A DNA stretch of 64,000 nt from Streptomyces albicerus (lineage in GTDB: Bacteria > Actinomycetota > Actinomycetes > Streptomycetales > Streptomycetaceae): contig NZ_VWMY01000016.1 of NCBI RefSeq assembly GCF_008905045.1, forward strand, positions 62,001-126,000, given 5' to 3'. The translations under genes were made by a program, and so were the position numbers. The notes below the pieces were generated by a model. That model did not search any database and was not told the origin of the DNA. It worked only from the letters and a program-made list of their open reading frames with translations. Below, one piece after another: positions 43,041 to 54,560 of the stretch (within the stretch, counting starts at the first letter, position 1; each line of letters starts with the position of its first letter).

Positions 43041-43254
43041 CTGACCACGCGATCCGAGCCGCTCCCAGCAGGAGTGGAGGGCGTCGGTCGGCAGGTGATC
43101 AGGACGAGGCCTGGCCCTCATCCGTGCTCTCGTCGACGCCTGGGCGTCCGCAACAGGCGACGAGGGCACACGACGTGGTTCACGCTCGGGCTGTAGGGCT
43201 TGCCACCGATGTGCCCGAAGCTCGGAGCCCGGACCGGCGGTCTGCGCGGTCGGT

Positions 43255-43635
43255 TCAGTAGAGGGACGCGGGCCAGGTGCCGGCCACGGCGACGATGACA
43301 CCCACGTCGAGCAGTACCCCGAGGCTGAGCCACGGATCGAACCAGATCGCCTTGAGGGCAAGCCCCATTGAGGCCGCCACGACCGCCGTGGCGGGCCACC
43401 AGCCGCTTCCGGCGGCCACCCCCGCCCCGGCAACGGCGTACACCAGGGCGACGTACCAGGCGAGTGCCAGCGACGCGGCCCTGGCCGGTGCGGCCGAGAC
43501 GTGGGCCGCGGCGAGAGCCCACGAGTGCCCGGGGTCGAAGGCGAGCGGCTTGCCGGGCTGCGCAGGCGTCGTCCAGACGCCGGGGTGCAGCAGCCCGTGC
43601 GCGATCAAGAACGCCGTCACGAGGACGGTGATCAT
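43255..43635 (-). CDS. Small four-helix membrane protein
   Basis: 126 residues from the ATG at 43635, overlapping the stop codon of the DUF4389 gene (ATGA), so the two are co-translated. Hydrophobic segments are 'MITVLVTAFLIAHGLLHPGV', 'AASLALAWYVALVYAVAGAG', 'WWPATAVVAASMGLALKAIW' and 'LGVLLDVGVIVAVAGTWPAS'. The family is not recognised. It is probably a partner of the DUF4389 protein in the membrane. Confidence 0.8.
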   Translation of the reverse strand: MITVLVTAFLIAHGLLHPGVWTTPAQPGKPLAFDPGHSWALAAAHVSAAPARAASLALAWYVALVYAVAGAGVAAGSGWWPATAVVAASMGLALKAIWFDPWLSLGVLLDVGVIVAVAGTWPASLY

Positions 43636-44297
43636 GACAGCTCCTCCGTATCGATCGGTTCGGTGCCGCCCATGTCGAGCCGGAACGGCGGGTAGGCGTC
43701 GGTCATCAGGGCGACGTACGCGGCGACGCGCAGCACCCAGCGGTTGAAACCGAGGATCAGGTCGAACAGGTCCTTCGAGTATTTCTGGGTGAAGGCCATG
43801 ATCACGGCGGCGATCACCGTCAGGACGGCGATGAGTCCGCCCGACCACCAGCCGAGGCGGAAGCCACCGAGGAAGAAGCCGATGACGATGTAGTGCGGGA
43901 TGGCGAGGAGCCACCACTTCACCAGCACCAGACCGCGGGAGAGCCGCCGTGGGTAGGCGATGTCCAGCCGGGCCGGATACTCGGGTTCCTCACGCAGACT
44001 GAAAGGCGGGTACCGATCGGTGGCCAGGGCGCCGTACGAGTAGTAGGCGACCCGCCAGCTCCAGCGCAGCACGCCGAGGTTGAAGTCGAACAAGGCGCGC
44101 GGATAGCGCTCGGTGAACAGGATGGCGAAGAACGCGATCACGCTCACCACGGTGAAGGCGATCCAGAGGAAGAACAGCACCACGTAGTGCGGAATGACCA
44201 GGATCCACTTCACCAGCCACAGCCACCGGGACAGCGGCGCGTCGAGCTCCGCGTTCACCCGGACCGGACGGGCCGGGAATCCGACGAGGGTCGTCAT
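43632..44297 (-). CDS. DUF4389 domain membrane protein
   Basis: 221 residues from the ATG at 44297, with GGAG upstream. It has two copies of the DUF4389 unit. Each is a short strand region, a 'W-L-V-KW-LL-IPHYIVL' helix pair and a 'FTxRYPRxLFDFxLGxxRWxxRV' motif, e.g. 'FTERYPRALFDFNLGVLRWS' and 'FTQKYSKDLFDLILGFNRWV'. The function is unknown. A dormancy box (44404-44417) lies 107 bp upstream. Confidence 0.9.
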   Translation of the reverse strand: MTTLVGFPARPVRVNAELDAPLSRWLWLVKWILVIPHYVVLFFLWIAFTVVSVIAFFAILFTERYPRALFDFNLGVLRWSWRVAYYSYGALATDRYPPFSLREEPEYPARLDIAYPRRLSRGLVLVKWWLLAIPHYIVIGFFLGGFRLGWWSGGLIAVLTVIAAVIMAFTQKYSKDLFDLILGFNRWVLRVAAYVALMTDAYPPFRLDMGGTEPIDTEELS

Positions 44298-44403
44298 GGC
44301 GATCAGCTCCTTCGTCCTGCGCCGGCCGCAGTGCATCACCGGCACATGACCAGCGTCACCGCGCGCGGATGTGGCCGCGAGGGCTGTGTGGGGCTGTCCC
44401 GTT

Positions 44404-44417
44404 GGGCCTGTCGGCCC
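44404..44417. promoter_or_regulatory. Dormancy box GGGCCT-GT-CGGCCC
   Basis: Fits GGGnC-N4-GnCCC, with one mismatch to the perfect palindrome. It is 107 bp upstream of the DUF4389 gene. Confidence 0.5.
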
Positions 44418-44472
44418 TTCAACGGCTCAGTTCGCCTCCGGCACGACAGCGTGCAGGATCAAGCGGCGTGGA

Positions 44473-44991
44473 TCAGTCCGACGGGCCGTGAACTGTGCCC
44501 GTTCCGGGCGTCCCGGGCGCGAGGGCCCTGGCTCCGTCCGGCTCGGGTGCGGGAGTGAGACGGATGCCGGTGATTAGATCGGGGCGGATACGGACCGTGT
44601 AGTCCATGGCCCGGTTCACCCAAGGGCGCAGCATTGTCTGGTAGCGGTCCACCTCGGTGGCGTCGGTGACCAGGTGAGCGTATCCGGTGACGACGACGCT
44701 CCAGCCGAGATGGGTCTCCGGGTTGATGGCGTCGGCTTCGTAGGCCACGACAACGCCCTCACCATCTGCGTGCCGCGTGTGCGCGGTCAGGGCGGCGCCT
44801 TCATGGGTGCGGATGATGATGTCGCCGTCGTCCAGGACGTGGTTGACCGGACGGATGGTCGGCAGCGCGTATTGAGTGAAGACGATCCTGCCCAGCGACA
44901 CGCTGCCCAACAGCTTGAGGGCTTCGGCGCTGTGGAGCTCGATGCTCTGCCGGGGTCCGACGGCGGGCTGCTGGGCGTTCTCGGGTGTCAT
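44473..44991 (-). CDS. Pyridoxamine 5'-phosphate oxidase-fold protein
   Basis: 172 residues from the ATG at 44991, with GGAAG upstream. The split beta-barrel of the PNPOx-like superfamily is seen as 'LHSAEALKLLGSVSLGRIVF', 'PTIRPVNHVLDDGDIIIRTH' and 'LGWSVVVTGYAHLVTDATEV'. M. tuberculosis DosR regulons contain related flavin/F420-binding proteins (Rv2004c-Rv2003c neighbourhood, Rv3131-like nitroreductases are different). The cofactor cannot be told. It is similar to the proteins at 57591 and 58503. A box at 45129 lies 138 bp upstream. Confidence 0.88.
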   Translation of the reverse strand: MTPENAQQPAVGPRQSIELHSAEALKLLGSVSLGRIVFTQYALPTIRPVNHVLDDGDIIIRTHEGAALTAHTRHADGEGVVVAYEADAINPETHLGWSVVVTGYAHLVTDATEVDRYQTMLRPWVNRAMDYTVRIRPDLITGIRLTPAPEPDGARALAPGTPGTGTVHGPSD

Positions 44992-45128
44992 GATGAACTT
45001 CCGTACGGATTCGTCACTCACTACGTGTCTCGGCGGGTTGAGGACCTGTTGCCACGGCCACGGAGAGATACCGGGGTGCCGGCAGTGTCCGAGACCTCCA
45101 TCGAACGGCGATTGATCGCGTCGTACTA

Positions 45129-45142
45129 GGGCCGTTCGGTCC
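45129..45142. promoter_or_regulatory. Dormancy box (near match) GGGCCG-TT-CGGTCC
   Basis: One mismatch from the palindrome. It lies between the adhE stop and the PNPOx-like gene, 138 bp upstream of the latter. Confidence 0.45.
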
Positions 45143-45162
45143 ATGCCGCCGACCGGTCGACC

Positions 45163-47853
45163 CTATTCGCCGGCGACGCCCCCTCCGCTGTAGTAGGCCG
45201 TGCGCATGAGCGCCTGCATGTCGTCGAGCATGGGCGTGCGTGGGTTGGCGGGTGCGCACTGGTCCTCATAGGCGTTGAGAGCCTGTTGGGGCAGGGCGTC
45301 GAGGAAGGTCTGCTCTTCGATGCCGAGGGCGTGGAACGACGGTTCGATGCGTACGGCGTCGCGCAGCCGTTCCACGGCGGCGGCCAGGGACTCGACTCCT
45401 TCGGCCGGGGTTGCGGCGGGGAGGCCGAGGGTGCGGGCGATGTCCTGGAAGCGGTCGGGAGCGCGGTAGTGCTCGTACTTGGGCCACCCGGTGAGCTTCG
45501 TCGGGACGGTGCCGTTGTAGCGGATGACGTGTGGCAGCAGGACGGCGTTGGTGCGGCCGTGGGCGATGTGGAAGGTGGCGCCGAGGGTGTGGGACATGGC
45601 GTGGACGATGCCGAGGAAGGCGTTGCCAAAGGCCATGCCGGCGATGGTGCCCGCGTTGTGCATCTTCTCCCGCGCGTCGGGTCGGGCGTCCCGGTCGTTC
45701 ACGGCCGCCTCGAGGTTGTCGAAGATGAGCCGGATGGCGTGCAGGGCCGGTCCGTCGGTGAAGTCGTTGGCGTAGACGGACACGTACGCCTCGATGGCGT
45801 GGGTAAGGGCGTCGAAGCCGCTGTCGGCCGCGAGAGCCGGGGGCAGGTCGGCGGTGAGCAGCGGATCGACGATGGCCACGCTGGGGGTGAGCGCGTAGTC
45901 CGCGAGGGGGTACTTCTTGCCGGTGGCGGGGTCGGAGATCACGGCGAACGGGGTCACTTCGGCGCCGGTGCCCGAGGTGGTGGGGATGCAGACCAAGCGG
46001 GCGAGCTCGCCGAGGACGGGGAAGCGGAAGGCCCGCTTGCGGATGTCGGAGAACTTGTGGCGCATGTCGGCGAAGTCGATGTCCTTGCCGGCGGCCTGCT
46101 GCTCGTACAGCAGCCACATCACCTTGGCGGCGTCCATCGGTGAGCCGCCGCCCAGCGCGATGATGGTGTCCGGGCGGAAGTCGCCCATGAGGCGGGCGCC
46201 GCGCCGCACGGAGTCGATGCTCGGCTCCGGCTCGACATTGTCGATGATCTGCACCGTCACGGGTTCGGGGCGGCGCTGCAGGACGCGGCCGACGCGGTCC
46301 ACGAAGCCGAGGCGGGTCATGGTCGCGTCGGTGACGATCGTGACGCGGTGCACGTCCGGCATGGAGGCGAGGTAGCGGATGGCCTGCGGCTCGAAGTAGA
46401 TCTTCGGCGGGACCTTGAACCACTGCAGGTTGTTGTGGCGAGTGCTGACGCGCTTGATGTTCAGCAGGTTCGCGGCTGACACGTTGTTGGACACCGACGT
46501 GCTGCCCCAGGAGCCGCAGCCCAGGGTGAGTGAGGGCAGCAGGCTGTTGTAGATGCCGCCTATCGCGCCCTGCGAGGAGGGGGCGTTGACGATGACCCGT
46601 ACCGTCTTCATGCGGGCGCCGTACGCCTCGGCCAGTGCCGCGTTCTCGGTGTGGATGACGGCGCTGTGCCCCTGGCCGTGGAAGGCGACCATGTCGGCGG
46701 CCAGGTCGAAGCCGTGGCGCTGTGAACCCGCGCGCAGCACGGTCAGTACCGGGCACAGCTTCTCGCGGGTCAGCGGCTCGTCCGGGCCGACACGGTCCGC
46801 CTCGACCAGGATGAGCGAGGTGTCGGCGGGCACGGTGAAACCGGCCTGCTCGGCTATCCACGCCGGGCTCTGGCCGACGGCCGCGGAGTTGACCTTGGGC
46901 TCGCAGCCGGCGCCCGCGGCCCCGGTCGGGAAGAGGAACGTCTCCAGCTTCGCCTTCTCCTCGGCGGTGGCCCGGTGCGCGTGCAGGGTGCGGAACTCGG
47001 CCAGGGCCTGGTCGTAGATCTCGGTGTCCAGGATGACGGCCTGCTCGGAGGCGCAGATCATGCCGTTGTCGAACGCCTTGGACAGCACGAGGTCATTGAC
47101 GGCGCGGCGCAGCTTGGCGCTCTTGTGGACGTAGGCGGGGACGTTGCCGGCGCCGACGCCGAGCGCGGGCTTTCCGGCCGAGTAGGCGGCCTTGACCATG
47201 GCGTTGCCGCCGGTGGCGAGGATCAGCGAGATGCCCGGGTGGTGCATCAGCGTGCCGGTCGCCTCGATGGAGGGAGTCTCGATCCACTGCACGCAGTGCT
47301 CCGGCGCGCCCGCGGCGACGGCCGCGTCCCGGACGATACGGGCGGCCTCCGCGCTGCAGCGCTGCGCGGAAGGGTGGAAGGCGAAGACGATCGGGTTGCG
47401 GGTCTTCAGCGCTATGAGGGCCTTGAAGAGCGTGGTGGAGGTCGGGTTGGTGACGGGCGTGATGGCGCACAGCACGCCGACCGGTTCGGCGATCTCGACC
47501 ATGTCGTCGATGTCGTCGCGGGCGATGACCCCGACGGTCTTCATTCGGCCCATGCTGTGGGTGACGTGCTCGCACGCGAACATGTTCTTGGCTGCCTTGT
47601 CCTCGAAGACGCCGCGGCCGGTCTCCTCCACCGCGAGGCGGGCCAGTCCGGTGTGCTGGTCCAGGGCGGCGACCGACGCCTTCTTGACGATGTGGTCGAT
47701 CTGCTCCTGGTCCAGGGACTCGTAGTCGGCGAGCGCCTTGAGCCCGTCGGTGACCAGCCGGTCTACAGCGATGGCGATGTCCGAAGGCGCGCCGTCGACT
47801 GAAGCGGTGTCGACTGAAGCGGTTCGGGGCCGGTTGTCGTCATGCCGGGTCAT
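45163..47853 (-). CDS. adhE: Bifunctional acetaldehyde-CoA/alcohol dehydrogenase
   Basis: 896 residues from the ATG at 47853, with GAGG 7 nt upstream. The N-terminal aldehyde dehydrogenase half has 'ATGGNAMVKAAYSAGKPALG' and the catalytic Cys in 'DNGMICASEQAVIL'. The C-terminal iron-dependent alcohol dehydrogenase half has 'IIALGGGSPMDAAKVMWLLY', 'IPTTSGTGAEVTPFAVI' and iron-ligand His residues in 'DALTHAIEAYVS' and 'HAMSHTLGATFHIAHGRTNA'. It reduces acetyl-CoA to ethanol, regenerating two NAD+, which is unusual for an aerobic actinomycete. A dormancy box lies 164 bp upstream. Confidence 0.95.
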   Translation of the reverse strand: MTRHDDNRPRTASVDTASVDGAPSDIAIAVDRLVTDGLKALADYESLDQEQIDHIVKKASVAALDQHTGLARLAVEETGRGVFEDKAAKNMFACEHVTHSMGRMKTVGVIARDDIDDMVEIAEPVGVLCAITPVTNPTSTTLFKALIALKTRNPIVFAFHPSAQRCSAEAARIVRDAAVAAGAPEHCVQWIETPSIEATGTLMHHPGISLILATGGNAMVKAAYSAGKPALGVGAGNVPAYVHKSAKLRRAVNDLVLSKAFDNGMICASEQAVILDTEIYDQALAEFRTLHAHRATAEEKAKLETFLFPTGAAGAGCEPKVNSAAVGQSPAWIAEQAGFTVPADTSLILVEADRVGPDEPLTREKLCPVLTVLRAGSQRHGFDLAADMVAFHGQGHSAVIHTENAALAEAYGARMKTVRVIVNAPSSQGAIGGIYNSLLPSLTLGCGSWGSTSVSNNVSAANLLNIKRVSTRHNNLQWFKVPPKIYFEPQAIRYLASMPDVHRVTIVTDATMTRLGFVDRVGRVLQRRPEPVTVQIIDNVEPEPSIDSVRRGARLMGDFRPDTIIALGGGSPMDAAKVMWLLYEQQAAGKDIDFADMRHKFSDIRKRAFRFPVLGELARLVCIPTTSGTGAEVTPFAVISDPATGKKYPLADYALTPSVAIVDPLLTADLPPALAADSGFDALTHAIEAYVSVYANDFTDGPALHAIRLIFDNLEAAVNDRDARPDAREKMHNAGTIAGMAFGNAFLGIVHAMSHTLGATFHIAHGRTNAVLLPHVIRYNGTVPTKLTGWPKYEHYRAPDRFQDIARTLGLPAATPAEGVESLAAAVERLRDAVRIEPSFHALGIEEQTFLDALPQQALNAYEDQCAPANPRTPMLDDMQALMRTAYYSGGGVAGE

Positions 47854-48016
47854 GGGATCTGCCTCCGTCGTCGAAGTCTGCGGCTCAAGTCGAGGGTGGG
47901 GACGTGTGTGGCTCAAGCGAGGGTGGGACCGGCACCGCGGGGGGTCGGTACCGCTCCCACCACCACCGTCTCCCAGCCCCAACGCCGTCCCCCAGATGCC
48001 GATGGGTCCCCTGCCG

Positions 48017-48030
48017 GGGCCGACTGGCCC
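48017..48030. promoter_or_regulatory. Dormancy box GGGCCG-AC-TGGCCC
   Basis: Fits GGGnC-N4-GnCCC. It is 164 bp upstream of adhE, in the 278-bp gap to the CBS-BON gene. Confidence 0.5.
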
Positions 48031-48131
48031 TGGTCCGGTACGGACCCCATGGCCCCGGGGGCCTGGGCTCGGGCCGTTGTGTGGGTACGCCCCATCCACC
48101 GCGGACGTCCGCCACCGGTGAACGCCGGGCG

Positions 48132-48857
48132 TTACCGCTCCGGCAGCCAGTGGTGGTCGATCCTGTGGGACGGGTGCCTCTCGGACGGGTGGGTGTCATC
48201 AATGCGGAAGGTCAGGCTGTTCATCACGCCGACGACTCCGTCCACCCGCCAGGTCAGCCGGATCGTGAGCGGAATGTCGCTGCGGCGCTCCAGCCGTCCT
48301 TCCAGGGTGATCATCCCGTCGTTGACCGAGACGAACACGGTCTGGGGCGGCAGGAGCATGGCGTGGGTCAGGACTTCGTCGATCACCTCCTGCCGGATCT
48401 CGTCGTCCGTTCGCAGGAAGACGCGCAGGAGATCGCGGCGCGTGGCGATGCCGATCAGGCGGTCCTCCTCGTCCACCACGGGGAGCCGCTCGATGTGGTG
48501 GCGCTCCATCACGCGTGCGGCGTCCGCGACGCGCTGTTCCGGGTGCACGGTGATCGCGGGCGTCGACATCAGCTCCTCCGCGGTCAAGGCGGTCGCCTTG
48601 GTGGCCGAAGCCCAGGCCGCACGCCGCAGCGTCGGTATCCGGAAGCGGCGCTCCTGGCCGTGGTCGGCTCGGAACGCCTGCCGGTGTATCAGATCGGTCT
48701 CGGAGATCACTCCCAGGACCTTGTCGTCGTCATCCACGACTGGCAGCCCACTGATGCGGTGCCCGTCCAGCAGCCGTGCCACGTCCTTGAACGACGTCTC
48801 CGGGCGGGCTTCGACGACCTCGCTGGTCATCACCTCGCCGACGGTGCGGGTCTTCAC
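48132..48857 (-). CDS. CBS-pair plus BON domain protein
   Basis: 241 residues from a GTG at 48857, with AGGAGG and 7-nt spacing. CBS motifs are 'ISGLPVVDDDDKVLGVISET' and 'IERLPVVDEEDRLIGIATRR'. The BON domain is 'VSVNDGMITLEGRLERRSDI'. It is closely related to the protein at 62047. It probably senses adenine nucleotides in low-energy states. It follows ppdK on the same strand with a 305-bp gap, so it likely has its own promoter. Confidence 0.92.
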   Translation of the reverse strand: MKTRTVGEVMTSEVVEARPETSFKDVARLLDGHRISGLPVVDDDDKVLGVISETDLIHRQAFRADHGQERRFRIPTLRRAAWASATKATALTAEELMSTPAITVHPEQRVADAARVMERHHIERLPVVDEEDRLIGIATRRDLLRVFLRTDDEIRQEVIDEVLTHAMLLPPQTVFVSVNDGMITLEGRLERRSDIPLTIRLTWRVDGVVGVMNSLTFRIDDTHPSERHPSHRIDHHWLPER

Positions 48858-49162
48858 GGCATTTCCTCCTCTACCGGTACAGGAGAGCGGCTGAATCTGA
48901 GTCGCACACCTGTGGGTGGCGCCGGGCTCCGCCGGGCGCTGTCGCCCCGTGGCGGGTGTCCGGGGACCGGAAGCGCGGGCTCGAGCGGCGAGACCGGCCG
49001 GTGCCGTCTGTTCGGACCGTCTCGGGAGCCGCCCCCGGTGCCTCTTCAGCATCTCGCTCAGCCGCTGGCCGGGACAGGGGCCGCCTGTCCCCTGACCGGG
49101 GGCTGAACCGACCTGCCAACTGACCTGCCGGACCCACCTGCGGGACCGGCGCCTGGCTCTCG
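48858..49162. other. Gap between ppdK and the CBS-BON gene
   Basis: 305 bp with no credible coding frame. It contains GC-rich stretches such as 'gagaccggccggtgccg' but no clear dormancy box. The promoter of the CBS-BON gene is expected near 48,900. Confidence 0.35.
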
Positions 49163-51850
<2,688 letters not shown>

Positions 51851-52011
51851 GGCGGTGTGCTCTTCCTTCGGATTCCGGGAGTTGCCGGATGTGGTGTCCG
51901 CTCTCCGTGAGGGATGTGAGGGACTGGGGTTTCTCCGCTCCGTACATGGGGCCGTAGGGGTCCGTACGGGCTCTCGCACGGCGGCCGGCCCCGGACGTTC
52001 ACGAGGCCGGT

Positions 52012-52025
52012 GGACCGGTCGGCCG
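52012..52025. promoter_or_regulatory. Dormancy box (weak) GGACCG-GT-CGGCCG
   Basis: Two mismatches from the palindrome. It lies 162 bp upstream of ppdK and just before the end of the leftward Usp gene. Confidence 0.35.
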
Positions 52026-52898
52026 TCAGTCGTGCGGGACGACCACGACGGGGGCGGCGACGTGGTGGAGCACGGCGTGCGCGACCGGGCCGATGCGCAT
52101 GCCGAGCGCGGGCCTGTGCACCCGGCGGCCGACGACCACGAGCCCGGCATGCGCCGCGGCCTGCAGCAGGACTCCCGAGACGAAGGCGAGGTCGACCGTC
52201 TCAACCACTGTGACCTGGGGGAACTTTTCCCGCCACGGCTGCAGCGCGTCGGACAGTGCCTTCTCCTGCTGTTCGGCCAGGCCACCTGGCTTGACCGCCG
52301 CCTGCCCGGCCTCGGGACCGCGTCCGTACAGCGGCGGCAGATCCCAGGCGTGCACGGCATGCAGCGTCGCCCCGCGGGCGGCTGCCGCACGGAACGCGAA
52401 CTCCAGGAGCGGACCGGCCTGTGCGCCCAGATCCTGGAGCCCGACGACCACTTCTCCGCTGTCCCCCTCGGCCGCGGACCGCGTGTTCGCCCGCACCATC
52501 ACCACCGGGCGCTTCGCCCTGGCCAGCACGTGCTGGCCGACGGAGCCGAGCAGGAAGCCTGCCATGGCACCGTGCCCGCTGGAGCCCAGCACCAGCATCT
52601 CGGCCTTCTCTGCCTGGCCCAGCAGAACCTCGGTGGCCGGATCGGAGACCTGCTCGGTGTCGATCGTCAGCCCTGGGTACCGGTCACGCAGATCCTGTTC
52701 GGACTCGCGCAGCACGCCCAGGGCCCAGCGTTTCTGGGTCTCCAGCTCCTCGGCGACGGGCACCTCGTGCGGCTGCCAGATCCAGGCGTGCACCAGGCGC
52801 AGCGGCAATCCGCGACGCTGTGTCTCACGGGCGGCCCAGTCGGCTGCGGCCAGGCTCTCGGGGGAACCGTCCAGGCCGACGGTGATGGGGCGAAGCAT
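52026..52898 (-). CDS. Universal stress protein (tandem UspA)
   Basis: 290 residues from the ATG at 52898, with GGAGGT and 7-nt spacing. It has two Usp domains with ATP motifs 'VLGSSGHGAMAGFLLGSVGQ' and 'VVGRRVHRPALGMRIGPVAH'. The N-terminus 'TVGLDGSPESLAAADWAARE' is nearly identical to that of the broken copy at 42747. It is close to the protein at 59295, so the two look like recent paralogues. Confidence 0.93.
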   Translation of the reverse strand: MLRPITVGLDGSPESLAAADWAARETQRRGLPLRLVHAWIWQPHEVPVAEELETQKRWALGVLRESEQDLRDRYPGLTIDTEQVSDPATEVLLGQAEKAEMLVLGSSGHGAMAGFLLGSVGQHVLARAKRPVVMVRANTRSAAEGDSGEVVVGLQDLGAQAGPLLEFAFRAAAARGATLHAVHAWDLPPLYGRGPEAGQAAVKPGGLAEQQEKALSDALQPWREKFPQVTVVETVDLAFVSGVLLQAAAHAGLVVVGRRVHRPALGMRIGPVAHAVLHHVAAPVVVVPHD

Positions 52899-53255
52899 GG
52901 GAGATACCTCCGGGTCCGATACGACGGGCAGCGACAGCGGCCGCTACTCACCCGAGATTCGTGCCGACGAGGACACGTCCTCCATGGGCCGGTGGTCCCG
53001 AACTCCGGCCACCCGGTCCCGGTTTCGCGCACCGCCCGTCCACTCTCCGCTTGCCGCCGCCGAGCGTTGGCCCCGTCGTTCGGCCGCGGGATCTCTGAGA
53101 AGAGAGCGGCTGATTGCCGGTAGGGGCCTTCGACCCGATCCCGGACGCGGGGCCGAACGTCCCCCGCCTCGTCCCCGTACGGCCCATGCCCCGTCCGACG
53201 CGGGCCCCGCAGGCTGGCAACGCACACCAGACACCGATCGGGGAGGACGACGGAC
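52899..53255. other. Divergent promoter region between the Usp gene and gap
   Basis: 357 bp without a gene. GGGGCC-TT-CGACCC (53123-53136) fits GGGnC-N4-GnCCC and is 120 bp upstream of the GAPDH gene. A Shine-Dalgarno GGGAGGA is at 53241. Confidence 0.5.
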
Positions 53256-54284
53256 ATGACCGTGCGTGTAGGGATCAACGGCTTCGGGCGTATCGGGCGC
53301 AACTACCTGCGCTGCGTGCTGGCGCGCGCCGAGACAGGGGCCGGTTGTGCTGTCGAGGTGGTGGCGGTCAACGACCTCACCTCGCCGACGGCGCTGGCCC
53401 ATCTGCTGGAGTACGACTCGACCTACGGGCGGCTGCGCCGCAGTGTCGAGCACGATGACATGTCGCTCACGGTGGACGGGCACCGCATCACGGTGACGGC
53501 CGAGCGTGACCCCGCCGCCTTGCCGTGGGGTGAGCTGGGCGTTGACGTGGTCATCGAGTCGACCGGCCGCTTCCGCAGCCGCGAGGAGGCCGGGCTGCAC
53601 CTGAGGGCCGGCGCGCGCAAGGTATTGCTGTCCGTGCCGGGCAAGGGAGTCGACGCGACCCTTGTCGTGGGGGTCAACGAAGGCGTATACGACCCGGAGC
53701 GGGACCACGTGGTGTCCAACGCCTCGTGCACGACCAACTGCGTGGCGCCAATGGTGAAAGTGCTGGATGAGCACTTCGGCCTGGTCAAGGGCCTGATGAC
53801 CACTATCCACGGCTACACCAACGACCAGGTGGTCCTGGACGGTCCGCACAAGGACCCGCGTCGTGGCCGCACCGCGGCGGTCAACATCATTCCGACCAGT
53901 ACCGGAGCCGCCCGCGCAGTCGGCCTCGTCCTGCCGGAGCTGGCGGGCACCCTGGACGGCATCGCCGTGCGGGTGCCGGTCGAGGACGGCTCGCTGACGG
54001 ACCTGAGCGTGGTGCTCGACCGGCCCGTGACCGCGGACGAGGTCAACGCCGCGTTCCGCGAGGCCGCCGACGGGCCGCTGAAGGGAATCCTGCGGGTGTC
54101 CGACGCCCCGCTCGTCTCCCGCGACATCGTCGGCGACCCCGCTTCGTGCGTGCTCGACACACCGCTGACCCAGGCGCACGGCGACCTGGTGAAGGTCTTC
54201 GGCTGGTACGACAACGAGTGGGGCTACACCAACCGCCTGCTCGACCTCACCGAGTACGTCGCCGCCCGACTCCCGCAGAGGTGA
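53256..54284 (+). CDS. gap: Type I glyceraldehyde-3-phosphate dehydrogenase
   Basis: 342 residues from the ATG at 53256. The Rossmann start is 'RVGINGFGRIGRNYLR'. The catalytic Cys is in 'VSNASCTTNCVAPMVKVLDE', and 'TTIHGYTNDQVVLDGPHKD' and 'WYDNEWGYTNRLLDL' follow. The Asp in 'VAVNDLTSP' suggests NAD+ preference. It has a few unusual residues relative to housekeeping Gap (an AGCAVEVV insertion near residue 30, 'HKDPRRGRTAAVNIIPTST'), so it is probably an alternative isoenzyme used with the fermentative set rather than the main glycolytic copy (inference). Confidence 0.95.
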   Translation: MTVRVGINGFGRIGRNYLRCVLARAETGAGCAVEVVAVNDLTSPTALAHLLEYDSTYGRLRRSVEHDDMSLTVDGHRITVTAERDPAALPWGELGVDVVIESTGRFRSREEAGLHLRAGARKVLLSVPGKGVDATLVVGVNEGVYDPERDHVVSNASCTTNCVAPMVKVLDEHFGLVKGLMTTIHGYTNDQVVLDGPHKDPRRGRTAAVNIIPTSTGAARAVGLVLPELAGTLDGIAVRVPVEDGSLTDLSVVLDRPVTADEVNAAFREAADGPLKGILRVSDAPLVSRDIVGDPASCVLDTPLTQAHGDLVKVFGWYDNEWGYTNRLLDLTEYVAARLPQR

Positions 54285-54336
54285 GAAGCAGCCACGTCCG
54301 CACCTGCGCGAGGAGTGGCCGGACGACCGGCTGACA

Positions 54337-54370
54337 GGGCCGACCGGGTCTGTTGCGGGCCGGTCGGCCC
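54337..54370. promoter_or_regulatory. Pair of dormancy boxes before an Hsp20 remnant
   Basis: GGGCCG-AC-CGGGTC (54337-54350) and GGGCCG-GT-CGGCCC (54357-54370) have starts 20 bp apart, so they are on nearly the same helix face. DevR-type regulators often need two such sites. No intact gene follows. Confidence 0.55.
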
Positions 54371-54399
54371 ACACGGATACCGGCCCGGTCGCGACTCCG

Positions 54400-54560
54400 G
54401 GAGCAGCGAACGAGAAAGGCAGGGCCGGCTACCGCTGCCCGACCTGTTCGGCTGGGGCGAGGCCGGGTTCCCCGGTATGCGCGCCATTCCGAGGCTGCAC
54501 GGCATCCGTATGGGAGAGCACCAGGCGGACGGGGCGCGGCTCCGTGTCCGTGAGCCAGCC
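54400..54560 (+). pseudogene. Hsp20 (alpha-crystallin) N-terminal remnant
   Basis: One frame reads 'RLPLPDLFGWGEAGFPGMRA', 'IPRLHGIRMGEHQADGA' and 'RLRVREPAV'. This matches the N-terminal region of dormancy-type Hsp20 proteins (PDLF-W-E-GFPGMR...H-IRIEE-EDGRYVVRAELPG). After about 54,560 no further alpha-crystallin strand motifs can be found in any frame. The two dormancy boxes upstream suggest it was once a regulated member. The reverse strand also has an open frame here (54429-54755), which I do not trust. Confidence 0.55.

Noticed and set aside
43041..43254. Search for a gene between the Usp remnant and the small membrane protein
   Set aside because: The minus strand has 'GGKPYSPSVNHVVCP', which hints at an old coding piece, but no start, length or family could be supported.
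45286..47802. Plus-strand open frames antisense to adhE
   Set aside because: AdhE motifs are complete on the minus strand; the antisense frames lack motifs and are Gly/Val/Arg-rich artefacts.
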